Counted from the first letter of the stretch, positions 8,774-15,933 are shown. The stretch is 24,016 bases of DNA from CAYSPT01 sp964432985 (GCA_964432985.1 CAYSPT010000074.1:1-24016), one strand, 5' to 3'. Program-made: numbers and translations. Notes: a model not told the origin generated them from the sequence alone.

Positions 8774-9409
8774 ATGAATGATGTAATTCCATTTTATGGT
8801 GCACGAGACAGAAAGATGTTTGCAATCGAGCGCTCCAGCATGGATCGCCAGGGTAAGGTTATTGACTTTCTGAACAGCCACCTGCCGCAGGGTCTTATTC
8901 TGGATATTGGTGCCGGTGACGGTTATACAGCGAAACGAATTACAGTTGCCGATGTCATCTGCCTGGAGCCGTCGAATGGAATGGTGAATTTTAACAACAA
9001 TCGATTATGGGTGAAAGGCTCTGCTGAGAGCATCCCATTTCACGATAATTACTTCGATGCGGTTTATGCTACGTGGGCTTATTTTCTTCCGGGTAGTGAC
9101 AAATCAAAAGGTCTGAGAGAAGCAGAACGCGTGGTTAAACATGGAGGTACGATAATCATTGTTGATAACGCTGGCAATGATGAGTTTTGTCGATTGGCTT
9201 CCACCCCAATAGCGGAGGGCCCAGCGTTCTACCAGGAACATGGATTTTCTGTTACTTACATCGATACAGCCTTTGAATTTGAATCCTTTGATGACGCGTT
9301 AGCTTTGATGACAATGTATTTTGGAGATCGAATTTCCAAAGAAAACATCAAACTCGAATATGAATACAAAGTGGTCGCATACACAAAGATAATGCCTGAC
9401 AGTAGTTGA
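8774..9409 (+). CDS. Class I SAM-dependent methyltransferase (Methyltransf_11-like)
   Basis: A 211-residue Rossmann methyltransferase with motif I ILDIGAGDG (42-50), the acidic post-I position E65 in CLEPSNGM, and a motif IV-like region FDAVYATWAYF (94-104), followed by a REAERVVKHGGTIIIVD segment. These fit the ubiquinone/biotin-type small-molecule methyltransferase clan; the substrate is not deducible. The frame is open from 8699, but ATG 8774 is chosen for AGGAGA 5 nt upstream and a 22-bp gap from the preceding gene. It shares the AT-rich composition of the upstream fusion gene, so the pair probably arrived and works together. It converges on dtd with only 10 bp between stops and no obvious terminator. 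Confidence 0.82.
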   Translation: MNDVIPFYGARDRKMFAIERSSMDRQGKVIDFLNSHLPQGLILDIGAGDGYTAKRITVADVICLEPSNGMVNFNNNRLWVKGSAESIPFHDNYFDAVYATWAYFLPGSDKSKGLREAERVVKHGGTIIIVDNAGNDEFCRLASTPIAEGPAFYQEHGFSVTYIDTAFEFESFDDALALMTMYFGDRISKENIKLEYEYKVVAYTKIMPDSS

Positions 9410-9419
9410 ATTGACCGGT

Positions 9420-9869
9420 TTAAAAGCGCTTGCGGCTGTCCAGCAGGATAGTTACAGGTCCATCGTTAACAATATGCACGTCCATCATGGCTCTGAAGAC
9501 TCCCTGGGCAACGTTGATCCCACGAGAACGAACCCGTTCGATGAAAACCTGGTAAAGACGTTCCGCTTCTTGTGGCTGCGCAGCCGAGATGTAACTGGGA
9601 CGCCTGCCCTTTCGGCAGTCGCCAAGGAGGGTAAACTGACTCACCACCAGCATTTCGCCACCGACGTCCAGCAGAGAAAGATTCATCTTCCCCGCTTCGT
9701 CCGCAAACACCCGAAGATTCAGGACCTTATCCACCATCCAGGCCAGGTCCTTATCGGTGTCGCCGGACTCCACTCCCAGAAGCACGTTGAGCCCCGCTTC
9801 GATCCGGCCGACTGTTTTCCCGTCCACGTCAACCCGGGACTCTCTGACTCTCTGCACAACTGCTCGCAC
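9420..9869 (-). CDS. dtd: D-aminoacyl-tRNA deacylase
   Basis: A 149-residue protein of normal family length that hydrolyses D-amino acids (and glycine mischarged on tRNA-Ala) from tRNA in the cytoplasm. It starts VRAVVQRV, has the active-site SQFTLLGD stretch and the C-terminal NDGPVT motif containing the Gly-cisPro dipeptide that excludes L-amino acids. The frame is open upstream to 10112, but that part overlaps the neighbour out of frame. I chose GTG 9869 because GGAGG (9883-9879) lies 9 nt upstream and the family N-terminus begins exactly there. It sits 20 bp behind the Cys-rich gene and probably shares its transcript. Confidence 0.95.
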   Translation of the reverse strand: MRAVVQRVRESRVDVDGKTVGRIEAGLNVLLGVESGDTDKDLAWMVDKVLNLRVFADEAGKMNLSLLDVGGEMLVVSQFTLLGDCRKGRRPSYISAAQPQEAERLYQVFIERVRSRGINVAQGVFRAMMDVHIVNDGPVTILLDSRKRF

Positions 9870-9889
9870 GATGCGGCCCCTCCGGCAGG

Positions 9890-10336
9890 CTACTTCAGTA
9901 CCGACATCGACCAGATACGTTTTTGCACATTTGCTCCCAGGGCAAGTCCCGCTCCGGCGCCGGTACCTTCCAGCCACTGCTTTCTCTGCGTGAATTGTTC
10001 TTCGGTTTCGTGATGCAGTTGTACGGCGTTTTGTGACGTGACCAGTTCGGTTTCCATCCAGATTCCACCGTTGCACCGGCCGTTTGCCAGTACCGGGAAG
10101 GGGCACGAGCACCCGTGGGAATAGATGATGAACTCATCGGGTAAACGCATTTTTTCACGTTTTTCGACTTCGATGGATATATCCTTCTCGATCTTTTGCT
10201 CCACAGGCGCCGCACTTCCCTGACGCCATACGAAAAGACCGCATGGACCGTTTTTTCCCTGCCACTCGGTGAGGCTCGTATCACATACTGGGCACGTCAG
10301 CGTACTACCGGGTTCATACCAGTCAAACCAACCCAT
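9890..10336 (-). CDS. Cys-rich, probably metal-binding protein of unknown function
   Basis: A 148-residue soluble protein that I cannot place in a named family. It begins MGWFDWYEP and has a CPVC knuckle (C15, C18), C32 in NGPCGLF, then CSC (C76, C78) and C88, so up to six cysteines could bind zinc. The WQGKNGPCG part and the IIYSHGCSCPF part each look conserved. The C-terminus is Gly/Ala-rich. AAGGA lies about 9 nt before ATG 10336, and a promoter with a short inverted repeat in its spacer is upstream. It heads a likely two-gene operon with dtd, which suggests, but does not show, a translation or RNA-related role. Confidence 0.65.
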   Translation of the reverse strand: MGWFDWYEPGSTLTCPVCDTSLTEWQGKNGPCGLFVWRQGSAAPVEQKIEKDISIEVEKREKMRLPDEFIIYSHGCSCPFPVLANGRCNGGIWMETELVTSQNAVQLHHETEEQFTQRKQWLEGTGAGAGLALGANVQKRIWSMSVLK

Positions 10337-10373
10337 GAATATCTAGTCCTTACCGTTTATGAAATGTTTAATC

Positions 10374-10402
10374 ATTGTATCATTTCGCAATGAAATAGGC
10401 AA
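10374..10402 (-). promoter_or_regulatory. Candidate sigma70-type promoter for the Cys-rich gene and dtd
   Basis: On the minus strand, TTGCCT (10402-10397), a 17-bp spacer and TACAAT (10379-10374). The spacer carries a small inverted repeat, ATTTC-ATTGC-GAAAT, that could be an operator half-site pair. Confidence 0.45.
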
Positions 10403-10439
10403 TTGAATCGGAAGCTATTTCCAGTCAGTGCGCCCGGTT

Positions 10440-11057
10440 TCAATATCCCAGGTCTTCGTCGATCAGGATCACCGTGATCCGGCCCGGAATCCTCTGCTGG
10501 TGCAGTATGACCGTCGAGCAGCAGATCCGGTCACCCGAACTGCAGTCCATACATCTTCCAGACTTTACACAGGGGACGTTCTGATTAAGCCTGGCGGCGT
10601 TCAAGGGGGCAGCGTGATGCTCAATCCTGGTGAGAGCTGCTTGAACATCCGGAACGATCTTGTTGCGGCCACAGAAAAGAATCACCTTTTTAGGGCCGAA
10701 AATGACCGGTCCCATCCTGGACCCGGCACCGTCTTTGTTGACCAGTTCACCGTTTTCCGTGACGGCATTGGTACTGCACAGGAAAACATCGGCAGTGGCG
10801 GAACGCCGAAGCAGGGCAAATCTTTCTTCACCTGTCAAAGCGGAATCGTACCGGTCAAGCAGACGGTAGCCGTTCTCTTTCAAGTACGGCAGAATTCCGA
10901 TCTGGTCCATGGTCACCGAACCACCGAGTCCGATGATGTGCTCCTTCTTTATCAACCCAAGAGCTAAATCACGCGCTTCGACGGCATCCCCAGCCAACAG
11001 ACAGGTCATTCTGTTCTTTTCAAGAGCCTGGGCAACCCGCTTAAGCTTTGTCGTCAT
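10440..11057 (-). CDS. LUD-domain protein (lactate-utilization/DUF162 family, stand-alone)
   Basis: A 205-residue LUD-domain protein. Family signatures are GLGGSVT (43-49), CSTNAVTENGELVN (94-107) and FGPKKVILFCGRNKIV (120-135). After the domain there is a Cys cluster (C163, C169, C172, C179, C180; PCVKSGRCMDC) seen in many stand-alone members. LUD proteins are best known from LldG/LutC in lactate oxidation, but no LldE/LldF partner is here, so its pathway is open. AGGTGA with about 7 nt spacing precedes ATG 11057. It is monocistronic as far as seen. Confidence 0.88.
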   Translation of the reverse strand: MTTKLKRVAQALEKNRMTCLLAGDAVEARDLALGLIKKEHIIGLGGSVTMDQIGILPYLKENGYRLLDRYDSALTGEERFALLRRSATADVFLCSTNAVTENGELVNKDGAGSRMGPVIFGPKKVILFCGRNKIVPDVQAALTRIEHHAAPLNAARLNQNVPCVKSGRCMDCSSGDRICCSTVILHQQRIPGRITVILIDEDLGY

Positions 11058-11200
11058 ACTCGATCACCTTTCTTTCTATTCTTCCTGCTTGAGGATTATC
11101 TCAGAAGCAGACGAGTATACTCAAGTGTAATTATCAGATACATTGCTTGAGAATAACCCAATCAGTAAACCGATTGTTAAAAGCGTTGTTTTTTGGGCAC

Positions 11201-11229
11201 TTGTAAAATAATGAATCTCATCGTATACT
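11201..11229 (+). promoter_or_regulatory. Sigma70-type promoter for the 61-residue ORF
   Basis: TTGTAA (11201-11206), a 17-bp spacer and TATACT (11224-11229), giving a leader of about 90 nt before ATG 11325. The 267-bp spacer 11058-11324 must also hold the leftward LUD promoter. GTATACT motifs occur both near 11125 and at 11223, a possible shared operator, but I cannot define it. Confidence 0.55.
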
Positions 11230-11324
11230 TGAAGTGGTGCACTAATACTATAAGTGCTGCCGGCATAACTAGATAAGGTTTTCAGAGGATGAAACCGTAC
11301 ACATTGACATGGAGGTGAACACGG

Positions 11325-11510
11325 ATGCCGGAACTCTCAGCTGTCAGCACCTCGATGCCGCAACCGGCGAGCATGTCGGAACCGGCCGGGCCAGCACTCA
11401 CCGCTGCGGCTGCTCCACCACAGCCACCACCGACATCGGAAGCTGCTGTGCCTTCGGACGCCGACCTCAGCTATCTGGGTATCGGAGCAAACGCGGATTA
11501 CGTAGCGTGA
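11325..11510 (+). CDS. Small Pro/Ala-rich protein of unknown function
   Basis: A 61-residue ORF with its own promoter and a good GGAGGTG 7 nt before ATG 11325, so I regard it as real. Residues 1-45 are low-complexity Pro/Ala/Ser (for example AAAAPPQPPP), and the C-terminus is distinct: LSYLGIGANADYVA. There is no signal peptide or membrane helix. The stop TGA falls within the first unit of a 17-bp tandem repeat, and the 45 bp encoding DADLSYLGIGANADY recur as an isolated island between two gaps, so the true 3' end is unresolved. A peptide precursor or a disordered small protein are both possible; no modification enzyme is adjacent. Confidence 0.55.
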   Translation: MPELSAVSTSMPQPASMSEPAGPALTAAAAPPQPPPTSEAAVPSDADLSYLGIGANADYVA

Positions 11511-11656
11511 ANNNNNNNNNNNNNNNNNNNNNNNNNNNNNNNNNNNNNNNNNNNNNNNNNNNNNNNNNNNNNNNNNNNNNNNNNNNNNNNNNNNNNNNNN
11601 NNNNNNNNNNNGACGCCGACCTCAGCTATCTGGGTATCGGAGCAAACGCGGATTAC
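11457..11656. repeat. Perfect 45-bp direct repeat across a scaffold gap
   Basis: Bases 11457-11501 and 11612-11656 are identical, and the second copy is an island between two 100-N gaps. It encodes the C-terminal DADLSYLGIGANADY of the small ORF. It may be a genuine second copy or an assembler artefact where a repeat could not be resolved. Confidence 0.9.
11512..11611. other. Assembly gap (100 N)
   Basis: A placeholder gap starting one base after the small ORF's stop. It coincides with the tandem-repeat region, which explains the break. Confidence 0.98.
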
Positions 11657-11756
11657 NNNNNNNNNNNNNNNNNNNNNNNNNNNNNNNNNNNNNNNNNNNN
11701 NNNNNNNNNNNNNNNNNNNNNNNNNNNNNNNNNNNNNNNNNNNNNNNNNNNNNNNN
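11657..11756. other. Assembly gap (100 N)
   Basis: A second placeholder gap between the 45-bp island and the 17-bp array. Confidence 0.98.
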
Positions 11757-11824
11757 GTAGCGTGAATGATTACGTAGCGTGAATGATTACGTAGCGTGAA
11801 TGATTACGTAGCGTGAATGATTAC
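11757..11824. repeat. 17-bp tandem array, four perfect units visible
   Basis: The unit GTAGCGTGAATGATTAC is repeated head to tail from 11757, 11774, 11791 and 11808 without a mismatch, then breaks after GTAG. The same sequence begins at 11496 (GATTACGTAGCGTGAA) before the gap, so the array probably runs from the ORF's stop codon with an unknown number of units. The period is not a multiple of three and units contain stops in the forward frames, so it is non-coding. There are no unique spacers, so it is not CRISPR. Confidence 0.92.
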
Positions 11825-12029
11825 GTAGTCTGCAAAGCATAAAAGAACGTACATATCAGAACGATGTTTATTATCGTTGCAAGACTTGATACTGTTCTGT
11901 ATTGAAAGTAACTAGCCTTATTAGTACTCTTCTCGTTCATTACCTCTATGTCTTACTTCCCATACCACTCTCCCGTCCTGTACAATGCGCCTGTAATTCT
12001 GATAATCTTTCAACCGGAGGATACAGGCA
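11825..12029. other. Intergenic leader of the THUMP methyltransferase
   Basis: This 205-bp spacer holds a small perfect hairpin (AACGAT, 7-nt loop, ATCGTT at 11860-11878), no T-run, and a weak TTGATA/TAACTA promoter-like pair. CCGGAGG before 12030 is the ribosome binding site. Nothing else is recognisable. Confidence 0.5.
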
Positions 12030-13163
12030 ATGTCAGAACTAACCCTGGTGGCCACATCGTCATTCGGCCTGGAGGCAATTGTAAAAAGGGAGGTGGAAGC
12101 CCTCGGATTTACCGTATCCCGGGTCGAAAACGGGAAAGTACTCTATGCAGCCAGCGAGGATGCCATCACCGAATCAAATCTCTGGCTGAGAACCGCCGAC
12201 AGAGTGCTGCTGCTCATGGGAGAGTTCAAGGCCCGCTCATTTGACGAGTTGTTCGAAGGGACCAGGAAGCTTCCCTGGGACCAGTGGATTACTAAAGACG
12301 GCAAGTTCACCGTTACGGGAAAATCGGTTAAATCAAGGCTTCACAGCGTCCCGGACTGCCAGTCAGTTGTGAAGAAAGCGGTGGTGGAAAACCTCAAAAC
12401 CAGATATGAGACCGACTGGTTCAAAGAAGACGGGCCTTCCTTCACCATACAGGTTTCGATTCTGAAAGACACCGCCACCTTGACCATCGATACCAGTGGT
12501 CAGGGCCTGCACAAACGAGGTTACCGTAAATCATCCACAGAAGCCCCTCTCAAGGAGACATTGGCAGCGGCGATGATTCAGCTAAGCTACTGGAAAACGG
12601 GGCGACTGCTGGTGGACCCCTTTTGCGGTTCAGGGACTATTCCTATTGAAGCAGCCATGATCGGGCGCAATATAGCTCCCGGTCTTCACCGGGCTTTCGC
12701 CGCAGAAACGTGGCCGAGAATTGGGAAGAAGCGGTGGGATAAATCCCGGGCAAATGCTAAGGCGATGAGCGACTATTACATCGATCTTGCTATCTGCGCG
12801 TCCGATCATGACGATCGGGCGGTGGCTGCCGCACGAGACAATGCCGCCAGGGCACTGGTCAGTGACACAATACGGTATTCCGTGAACTCCTTTGCTGATG
12901 CAGAGTTATCCGAAGACTATGGCATCGTCATCACTAATCCGCCGTACGGCGAGCGAATCGGAAAGCGGAACGAAGTAGAGCAACTGTACCAAACCATGGG
13001 CGCCCGGTTGAAGAAACTCCGGACCTGGTCAGTGTATATACTCACCTCGCACGACCGCTTCGAACAGCTCTACGGACGCAAAGCGCACCGGCGGAGAAAA
13101 CTGTATAACGGTAGGATCAAGGTAGACTATTACCAGTACTACGGAACCAGACCACCATCATAA
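12030..13163 (+). CDS. THUMP-domain 23S rRNA guanine-N2 methyltransferase (RlmL/YpsC-like)
   Basis: A 377-residue protein. The N-terminal part (about 1-155) is the ferredoxin-like/THUMP RNA-binding region, ending in the family segment GLHKRGYR (159-166). The C-terminal Rossmann domain (UPF0020) has DPFCGSGT (196-203) as motif I and the catalytic NPPYGERIG (303-311) as motif IV, typical of N2-guanine methyltransferases. It matches the single-methyltransferase form seen as YpsC in Bacillus rather than the two-domain RlmKL of Escherichia coli. A clear GGAGG precedes ATG 12030. The preceding space is occupied by the repeat array, so variation there could influence its transcription. The modified base (23S rRNA, by homology to G2445 modification) is inferred from family knowledge. 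Confidence 0.92.
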   Translation: MSELTLVATSSFGLEAIVKREVEALGFTVSRVENGKVLYAASEDAITESNLWLRTADRVLLLMGEFKARSFDELFEGTRKLPWDQWITKDGKFTVTGKSVKSRLHSVPDCQSVVKKAVVENLKTRYETDWFKEDGPSFTIQVSILKDTATLTIDTSGQGLHKRGYRKSSTEAPLKETLAAAMIQLSYWKTGRLLVDPFCGSGTIPIEAAMIGRNIAPGLHRAFAAETWPRIGKKRWDKSRANAKAMSDYYIDLAICASDHDDRAVAAARDNAARALVSDTIRYSVNSFADAELSEDYGIVITNPPYGERIGKRNEVEQLYQTMGARLKKLRTWSVYILTSHDRFEQLYGRKAHRRRKLYNGRIKVDYYQYYGTRPPS

Positions 13164-13211
13164 CAACCGTCTTCCAGGCAAACGTACGGCAAGGCCGGAA
13201 ACCTGCTACCG

Positions 13212-13658
13212 TCAGTCCGGCTCATCCTTCTCTTCGAGAAGCCTGATAAGCAACTCTTCAAACCGTTCGTCGTCGTCGGTAGAACGTTTTTTGATTTTCG
13301 GGGATTTGCCCCCTGATTTTCTTACTTTCCGTGACAGGAAACGCCTGAACAGAAGCTGGTCGATATTGGTTTCCGTGTATTCGAATCCGTTTTGGCTCAC
13401 CGCCCGCACCCGCTTTGCCAGCGCCATGGTCGCCACACCGTAATCTTGAGTGACCACAATGTCACCCGGTTCGAGGTGGTTGATAAGAGCGAGGTCTGCT
13501 GCATCCCTGCCCTGGCCGGTGATGATGACTTCGGAGTACCCGTCTTCAATTCGGTGATTCGTATCGGCAACCATTACTACCGGCACACCTCGGGACCGGG
13601 CAATTCGAACTATTATATGCCGTACCGGGCAGCCGTCTGCGTCAACCAAAATCCGCAT
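13212..13658 (-). CDS. UPF0178 family protein (YaiI/YqxD)
   Basis: A 148-residue protein of a widespread family of unknown biochemical role with a PIN/NYN-like fold. Hallmarks are the N-terminal MRILVDADGCPVRHII, GQGRDAADLALI and GDIVVTQDYGVA, whose acidic residues could form a metal site. The C-terminus is charged and basic/acidic mixed. ATG 13658 follows AAGGTG by a few bases. The start region (ribosome site plus the first ten codons) is duplicated in tandem just upstream, so ribosomes meet a decoy start at 13716 first; that mini-frame stops one base before this ATG. Confidence 0.92.
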   Translation of the reverse strand: MRILVDADGCPVRHIIVRIARSRGVPVVMVADTNHRIEDGYSEVIITGQGRDAADLALINHLEPGDIVVTQDYGVATMALAKRVRAVSQNGFEYTETNIDQLLFRRFLSRKVRKSGGKSPKIKKRSTDDDERFEELLIRLLEEKDEPD

Positions 13659-13763
13659 GTCACCTTGCTAATCCATGAAGCTGGGGGCAGCCGTCTGCGT
13701 CAACCAAAATCCGCATGTCACCTTGCTAATCCATGAAGCTGGGGGCAGCCGTCTGCGTCAACC
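13627..13763. repeat. 58-bp tandem duplication of a gene start (2.4 copies)
   Basis: Bases 13627-13705 match 13685-13763 perfectly at a lag of 58 bp. The unit contains the UPF0178 Shine-Dalgarno, ATG and first codons. On the minus strand the second copy encodes an 18-residue frame (13716-13660, MRILVDADGCPQLHGLAR), and the third, partial copy lacks the ATG. Whether it is a natural slippage event or an assembly error cannot be told here. Confidence 0.95.
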
Positions 13764-13793
13764 GGCACGCGCACTATTTCACCAGAAAATTGA

Positions 13794-13824
13794 TAATCCG
13801 AACATTCGTGAATTACACGGATTA
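13794..13824 (-). terminator. Weak inverted repeat, possible terminator of the aldolase operon
   Basis: Perfect 7-bp arms TAATCCG (13794-13800) and CGGATTA (13818-13824) with a 17-nt loop, 16 bp beyond the stop of the LURP-one-like gene. On the minus strand a short TTTT follows. The stem is AT-rich and the loop long, so it could equally be an operator. Confidence 0.3.
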
Positions 13825-13858
13825 ATAATCCTGCATCTGCTAATAATCATTCATCTGC
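13823..13858. repeat. Imperfect 18-bp tandem duplication spanning a stop codon
   Basis: Bases 13823-13840 and 13841-13858 match at 16 of 18 positions (TAATAATC core, CATCTGC end). The boundary coincides with the stop codon of the LURP-one-like gene, so its last codons appear to be a duplicated copy. Confidence 0.7.
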
Positions 13859-14361
13859 CGCCGGGAGAACGTTTCCATGATTATTAGAGAAGCACAGAAA
13901 ATGAGACCGCGATTGATCACTCCCGAAGGCAGATCAAGCGCGTATTGTGTAAATTTCTCCCGTGTAAATGTACCGACAGGTCCCCTCCCGGGGATTTGAA
14001 ACATGAAAATTCTCCGGGAAAAGGGGATAATCTTCTTCCACAACGCTTTCCCTATTGATTCTTCCTCGGTGAGGTGAGCCAGGACAGATTCTTCCGGGGA
14101 AAGCAACACATAACCGAGCCGGAGAAATGATGGTTTGGCCCGCACTGAACCCACAGCGTGACCATGCTCAGAGACCAGGTATTCGGCTTTGATACTAATC
14201 ACTTTCTTCAGCGTCATTTCCAGGACCAGTTCATCGGCAGCGTTAACAAGCTGCAGTTCCCGGCCATGACGCTTTACGGTGAATACCGTTTTCTCTGCTA
14301 CCTGATCAACAATGGTATACGGTACAGAAGGAGTCCAGTTGTTCTGCTTGAATAGGAACAA
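13840..14361 (-). CDS. LURP-one-related/scramblase-like protein (start uncertain)
   Basis: About 173 residues. The pattern of repeated beta-strand pairs (FTVKRHGRELQLVNAADELVLEM, then IKAEYLV and HAVGSVRAKPSFL) fits the Tubby-like LURP-one/phospholipid-scramblase superfamily, whose bacterial members are uncharacterised. The C-terminus has a hydrophobic LIFCASLIIMETF stretch, probably the buried helix of the fold. No ATG is available at a sensible place: TTG 14361 (31 bp after the aldolase stop) or GTG 14418 (overlapping the aldolase) are the candidates, and neither has a well-placed ribosome site. It is co-directional with the aldolase. Family assignment is tentative. Confidence 0.6.
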   Translation of the reverse strand: MFLFKQNNWTPSVPYTIVDQVAEKTVFTVKRHGRELQLVNAADELVLEMTLKKVISIKAEYLVSEHGHAVGSVRAKPSFLRLGYVLLSPEESVLAHLTEEESIGKALWKKIIPFSRRIFMFQIPGRGPVGTFTREKFTQYALDLPSGVINRGLIFCASLIIMETFSRRQMNDY

Positions 14362-14392
14362 CTCTCTCTTTTTGTTTTTTACTTCTCCAGGT

Positions 14393-15697
14393 TCAATCGT
14401 CGAAATCTCCTTCTTCACCTTTGTCGGAATCGATCTCTGCGGCTTTCGACCTGATCTTTTCCTCGGTCCACTCGCCAGGATCGTCAAGACGGCCGACTTT
14501 CGGACCGGGACTGTAACCGTCTGCCTTGAGAATGGCTTCGATGGCCAGATCAGCGGTATCCCGCGCATTGAAGACATTGGTGATCATGTTGAAGGCGAAA
14601 TCCTCTACCCGCCGGATCATACGCTCCCGCACATCGGTCGGTTGCCCAAGCAGCTTGTTCTCAAAAGGAAGGTTTAGCTTCTTGTAATTACCTCCCTTGA
14701 TGCCCTTCTCATTGGCGTAAACCACCATGGCGTCCCACATTTCCTCGGTGACTCCTTCACCTTCCACCTTGATGAAGTTGCCGTCATCGTCAAGCTGGGC
14801 ATTGCCGTAGTCATTGACCTTCAAGCCCCAGGAAATCATCTGCAACGCCGTGGCCACGTTGGCCTTGGTGGTCCGGGTTTCCTTGGCGATCTGTCTTAAT
14901 CTATCGGAGCTGTTCCCCGAGGTGCCATGCTGCGCGCCTGAAATACCATACTCCGTCAGGGCATTGTGTATCTCCGCAGTCAAATCCACCTGGATACCCT
15001 GGGAACTTGCTTCCAGACCATGCGTGGTCCCGTTGTTGAGCGCAATCCAGTCGGGAGCTATACCGTGGGCGTTGAGCCCCTGTATAAGGAACTTGGCTTC
15101 CGGGACAGTGGAGAGTCCAGTTTTGCCCTTGATTTCTCCCACTTCGGTCTCCAGACCGGCCCAATCTGGTACCACGGAATTGAGCTTAAGGTTGGCCAGC
15201 AGATTCTGGTCATCCGGAAGGTGAGAAGCGTCGATGGCAATAGACGTGATGCCCGCCTGGAATATGGTGGGAATTTCCACCAGGGCCGCTTCGACATCCT
15301 CCGGTTTCTTGATCCCGTAGTGGTCGGCGTGTATGGCCACGGGAATGGTAATCCCCAGTTCGTTACAAATAGAATCAACGATCCTGGCCATGTTCCAGTA
15401 GTTGACACCACAGTAAGCGGATGCCCCGCCCTCGGAGCGGGCAATTTCGATAATCACTGCCGCATTTGCGCGCTGGGCGGCTCGGAGTATACCTCGGATG
15501 ACAAAACTATTCCGGCCATTGGCGGCCAGAGCGACAGCGTTCCCTTTGGCTATCATGGCCCGATCGATGAACTTCCCGCTTATCAGAAGCGCCCGGGAAT
15601 TAGGGAACAACCTTCGTACATTTGGCGGACGTCCCACTTCCAGTGCCTTTTCGAATCCCGCAGCGGCCAGTGCTCTTTCTGTAGACATTTGTATCAT
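14393..15697 (-). CDS. fba: Class II fructose-bisphosphate aldolase, long form
   Basis: A 434-residue zinc-dependent aldolase that interconverts fructose 1,6-bisphosphate with DHAP and glyceraldehyde 3-phosphate in glycolysis or gluconeogenesis. Family sites are IHADH (122-126, H123 zinc ligand and D125 catalytic acid), NNGTTHG (221-227, H226) and GAQHGTSGNSSD (254-265, H257 in the phosphate-binding HG-SG loop). It is longer than the classic 300-360-residue enzymes, with an acidic tail (GEEGDFDD). The frame is open to GTG 15724, but that codon lies just upstream of the predicted transcript start. ATG 15697 follows AAAGG by 4 nt; ATG 15688 is the alternative. A good promoter is at 15756-15727. 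Confidence 0.92.
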   Translation of the reverse strand: MIQMSTERALAAAGFEKALEVGRPPNVRRLFPNSRALLISGKFIDRAMIAKGNAVALAANGRNSFVIRGILRAAQRANAAVIIEIARSEGGASAYCGVNYWNMARIVDSICNELGITIPVAIHADHYGIKKPEDVEAALVEIPTIFQAGITSIAIDASHLPDDQNLLANLKLNSVVPDWAGLETEVGEIKGKTGLSTVPEAKFLIQGLNAHGIAPDWIALNNGTTHGLEASSQGIQVDLTAEIHNALTEYGISGAQHGTSGNSSDRLRQIAKETRTTKANVATALQMISWGLKVNDYGNAQLDDDGNFIKVEGEGVTEEMWDAMVVYANEKGIKGGNYKKLNLPFENKLLGQPTDVRERMIRRVEDFAFNMITNVFNARDTADLAIEAILKADGYSPGPKVGRLDDPGEWTEEKIRSKAAEIDSDKGEEGDFDD

Positions 15698-15726
15698 GAC
15701 CCCTTTCACAAACCGTTTTCTCACAG

Positions 15727-15756
15727 ATTATAGCACTCACAACCAGCAGCGTTCAA
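15727..15756 (-). promoter_or_regulatory. Sigma70-type promoter for the aldolase operon
   Basis: On the minus strand, TTGAAC (15756-15751), an 18-bp spacer and a perfect TATAAT (15732-15727). Transcription would begin near 15720, which rules out the GTG at 15724 as the aldolase start. Confidence 0.6.
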
Positions 15757-15904
15757 GTGAGGACATGTCTAACCGGATAGGTACTTTTCTTGCTATTAAT
15801 TATTTCTGCAAGGATCATGAGGGAGAATACACAAACAGCCATCGGTGAAGATCGATTAATCAATAAGCAGATGATCGAGACAGGATAACGCTTCTTGGCC
15901 ATGC

Positions 15905-15933
15905 TTGTCTGTGCTTTCTCTTCCTGCTACAAT
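15905..15933 (+). promoter_or_regulatory. Sigma70-type promoter for the ankyrin lipoprotein
   Basis: TTGTCT (15905-15910), a 17-bp spacer and TACAAT (15928-15933), about 40 nt of leader before ATG 15981. The rest of the spacer 15757-15904 holds only a 23-codon frame (15817-15888, AAGGA three bases upstream) that I do not regard as a gene. Confidence 0.55.

Noticed and set aside
9870..10112. An N-terminal extension of dtd
   Set aside because: It overlaps the Cys-rich gene in another frame; family length and GGAGG support GTG 9869.
11309..11782. A 157-codon frame running through both gaps
   Set aside because: It is open only because N positions cannot show stops; the 61-residue frame has the promoter-proximal ribosome site.
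11757..11824. CRISPR array or plasmid-type iterons
   Set aside because: The 17-bp units are directly abutting with no spacers, and no cas, rep or partition gene is in view.
13164..13211. A terminator hairpin between the THUMP methyltransferase and the UPF0178 gene
   Set aside because: The GCCGGA/TCCGGC arms have a 16-nt loop, run into the UPF0178 coding end and lack a T-run.
14966..15733. A 255-residue plus-strand frame
   Set aside because: It is a shadow of the aldolase, which carries all metal and phosphate sites on the other strand.
15817..15888. A 23-residue ORF between the aldolase and the ankyrin gene
   Set aside because: It has only a weak, too-close ribosome site, no clear promoter and no recognisable sequence.
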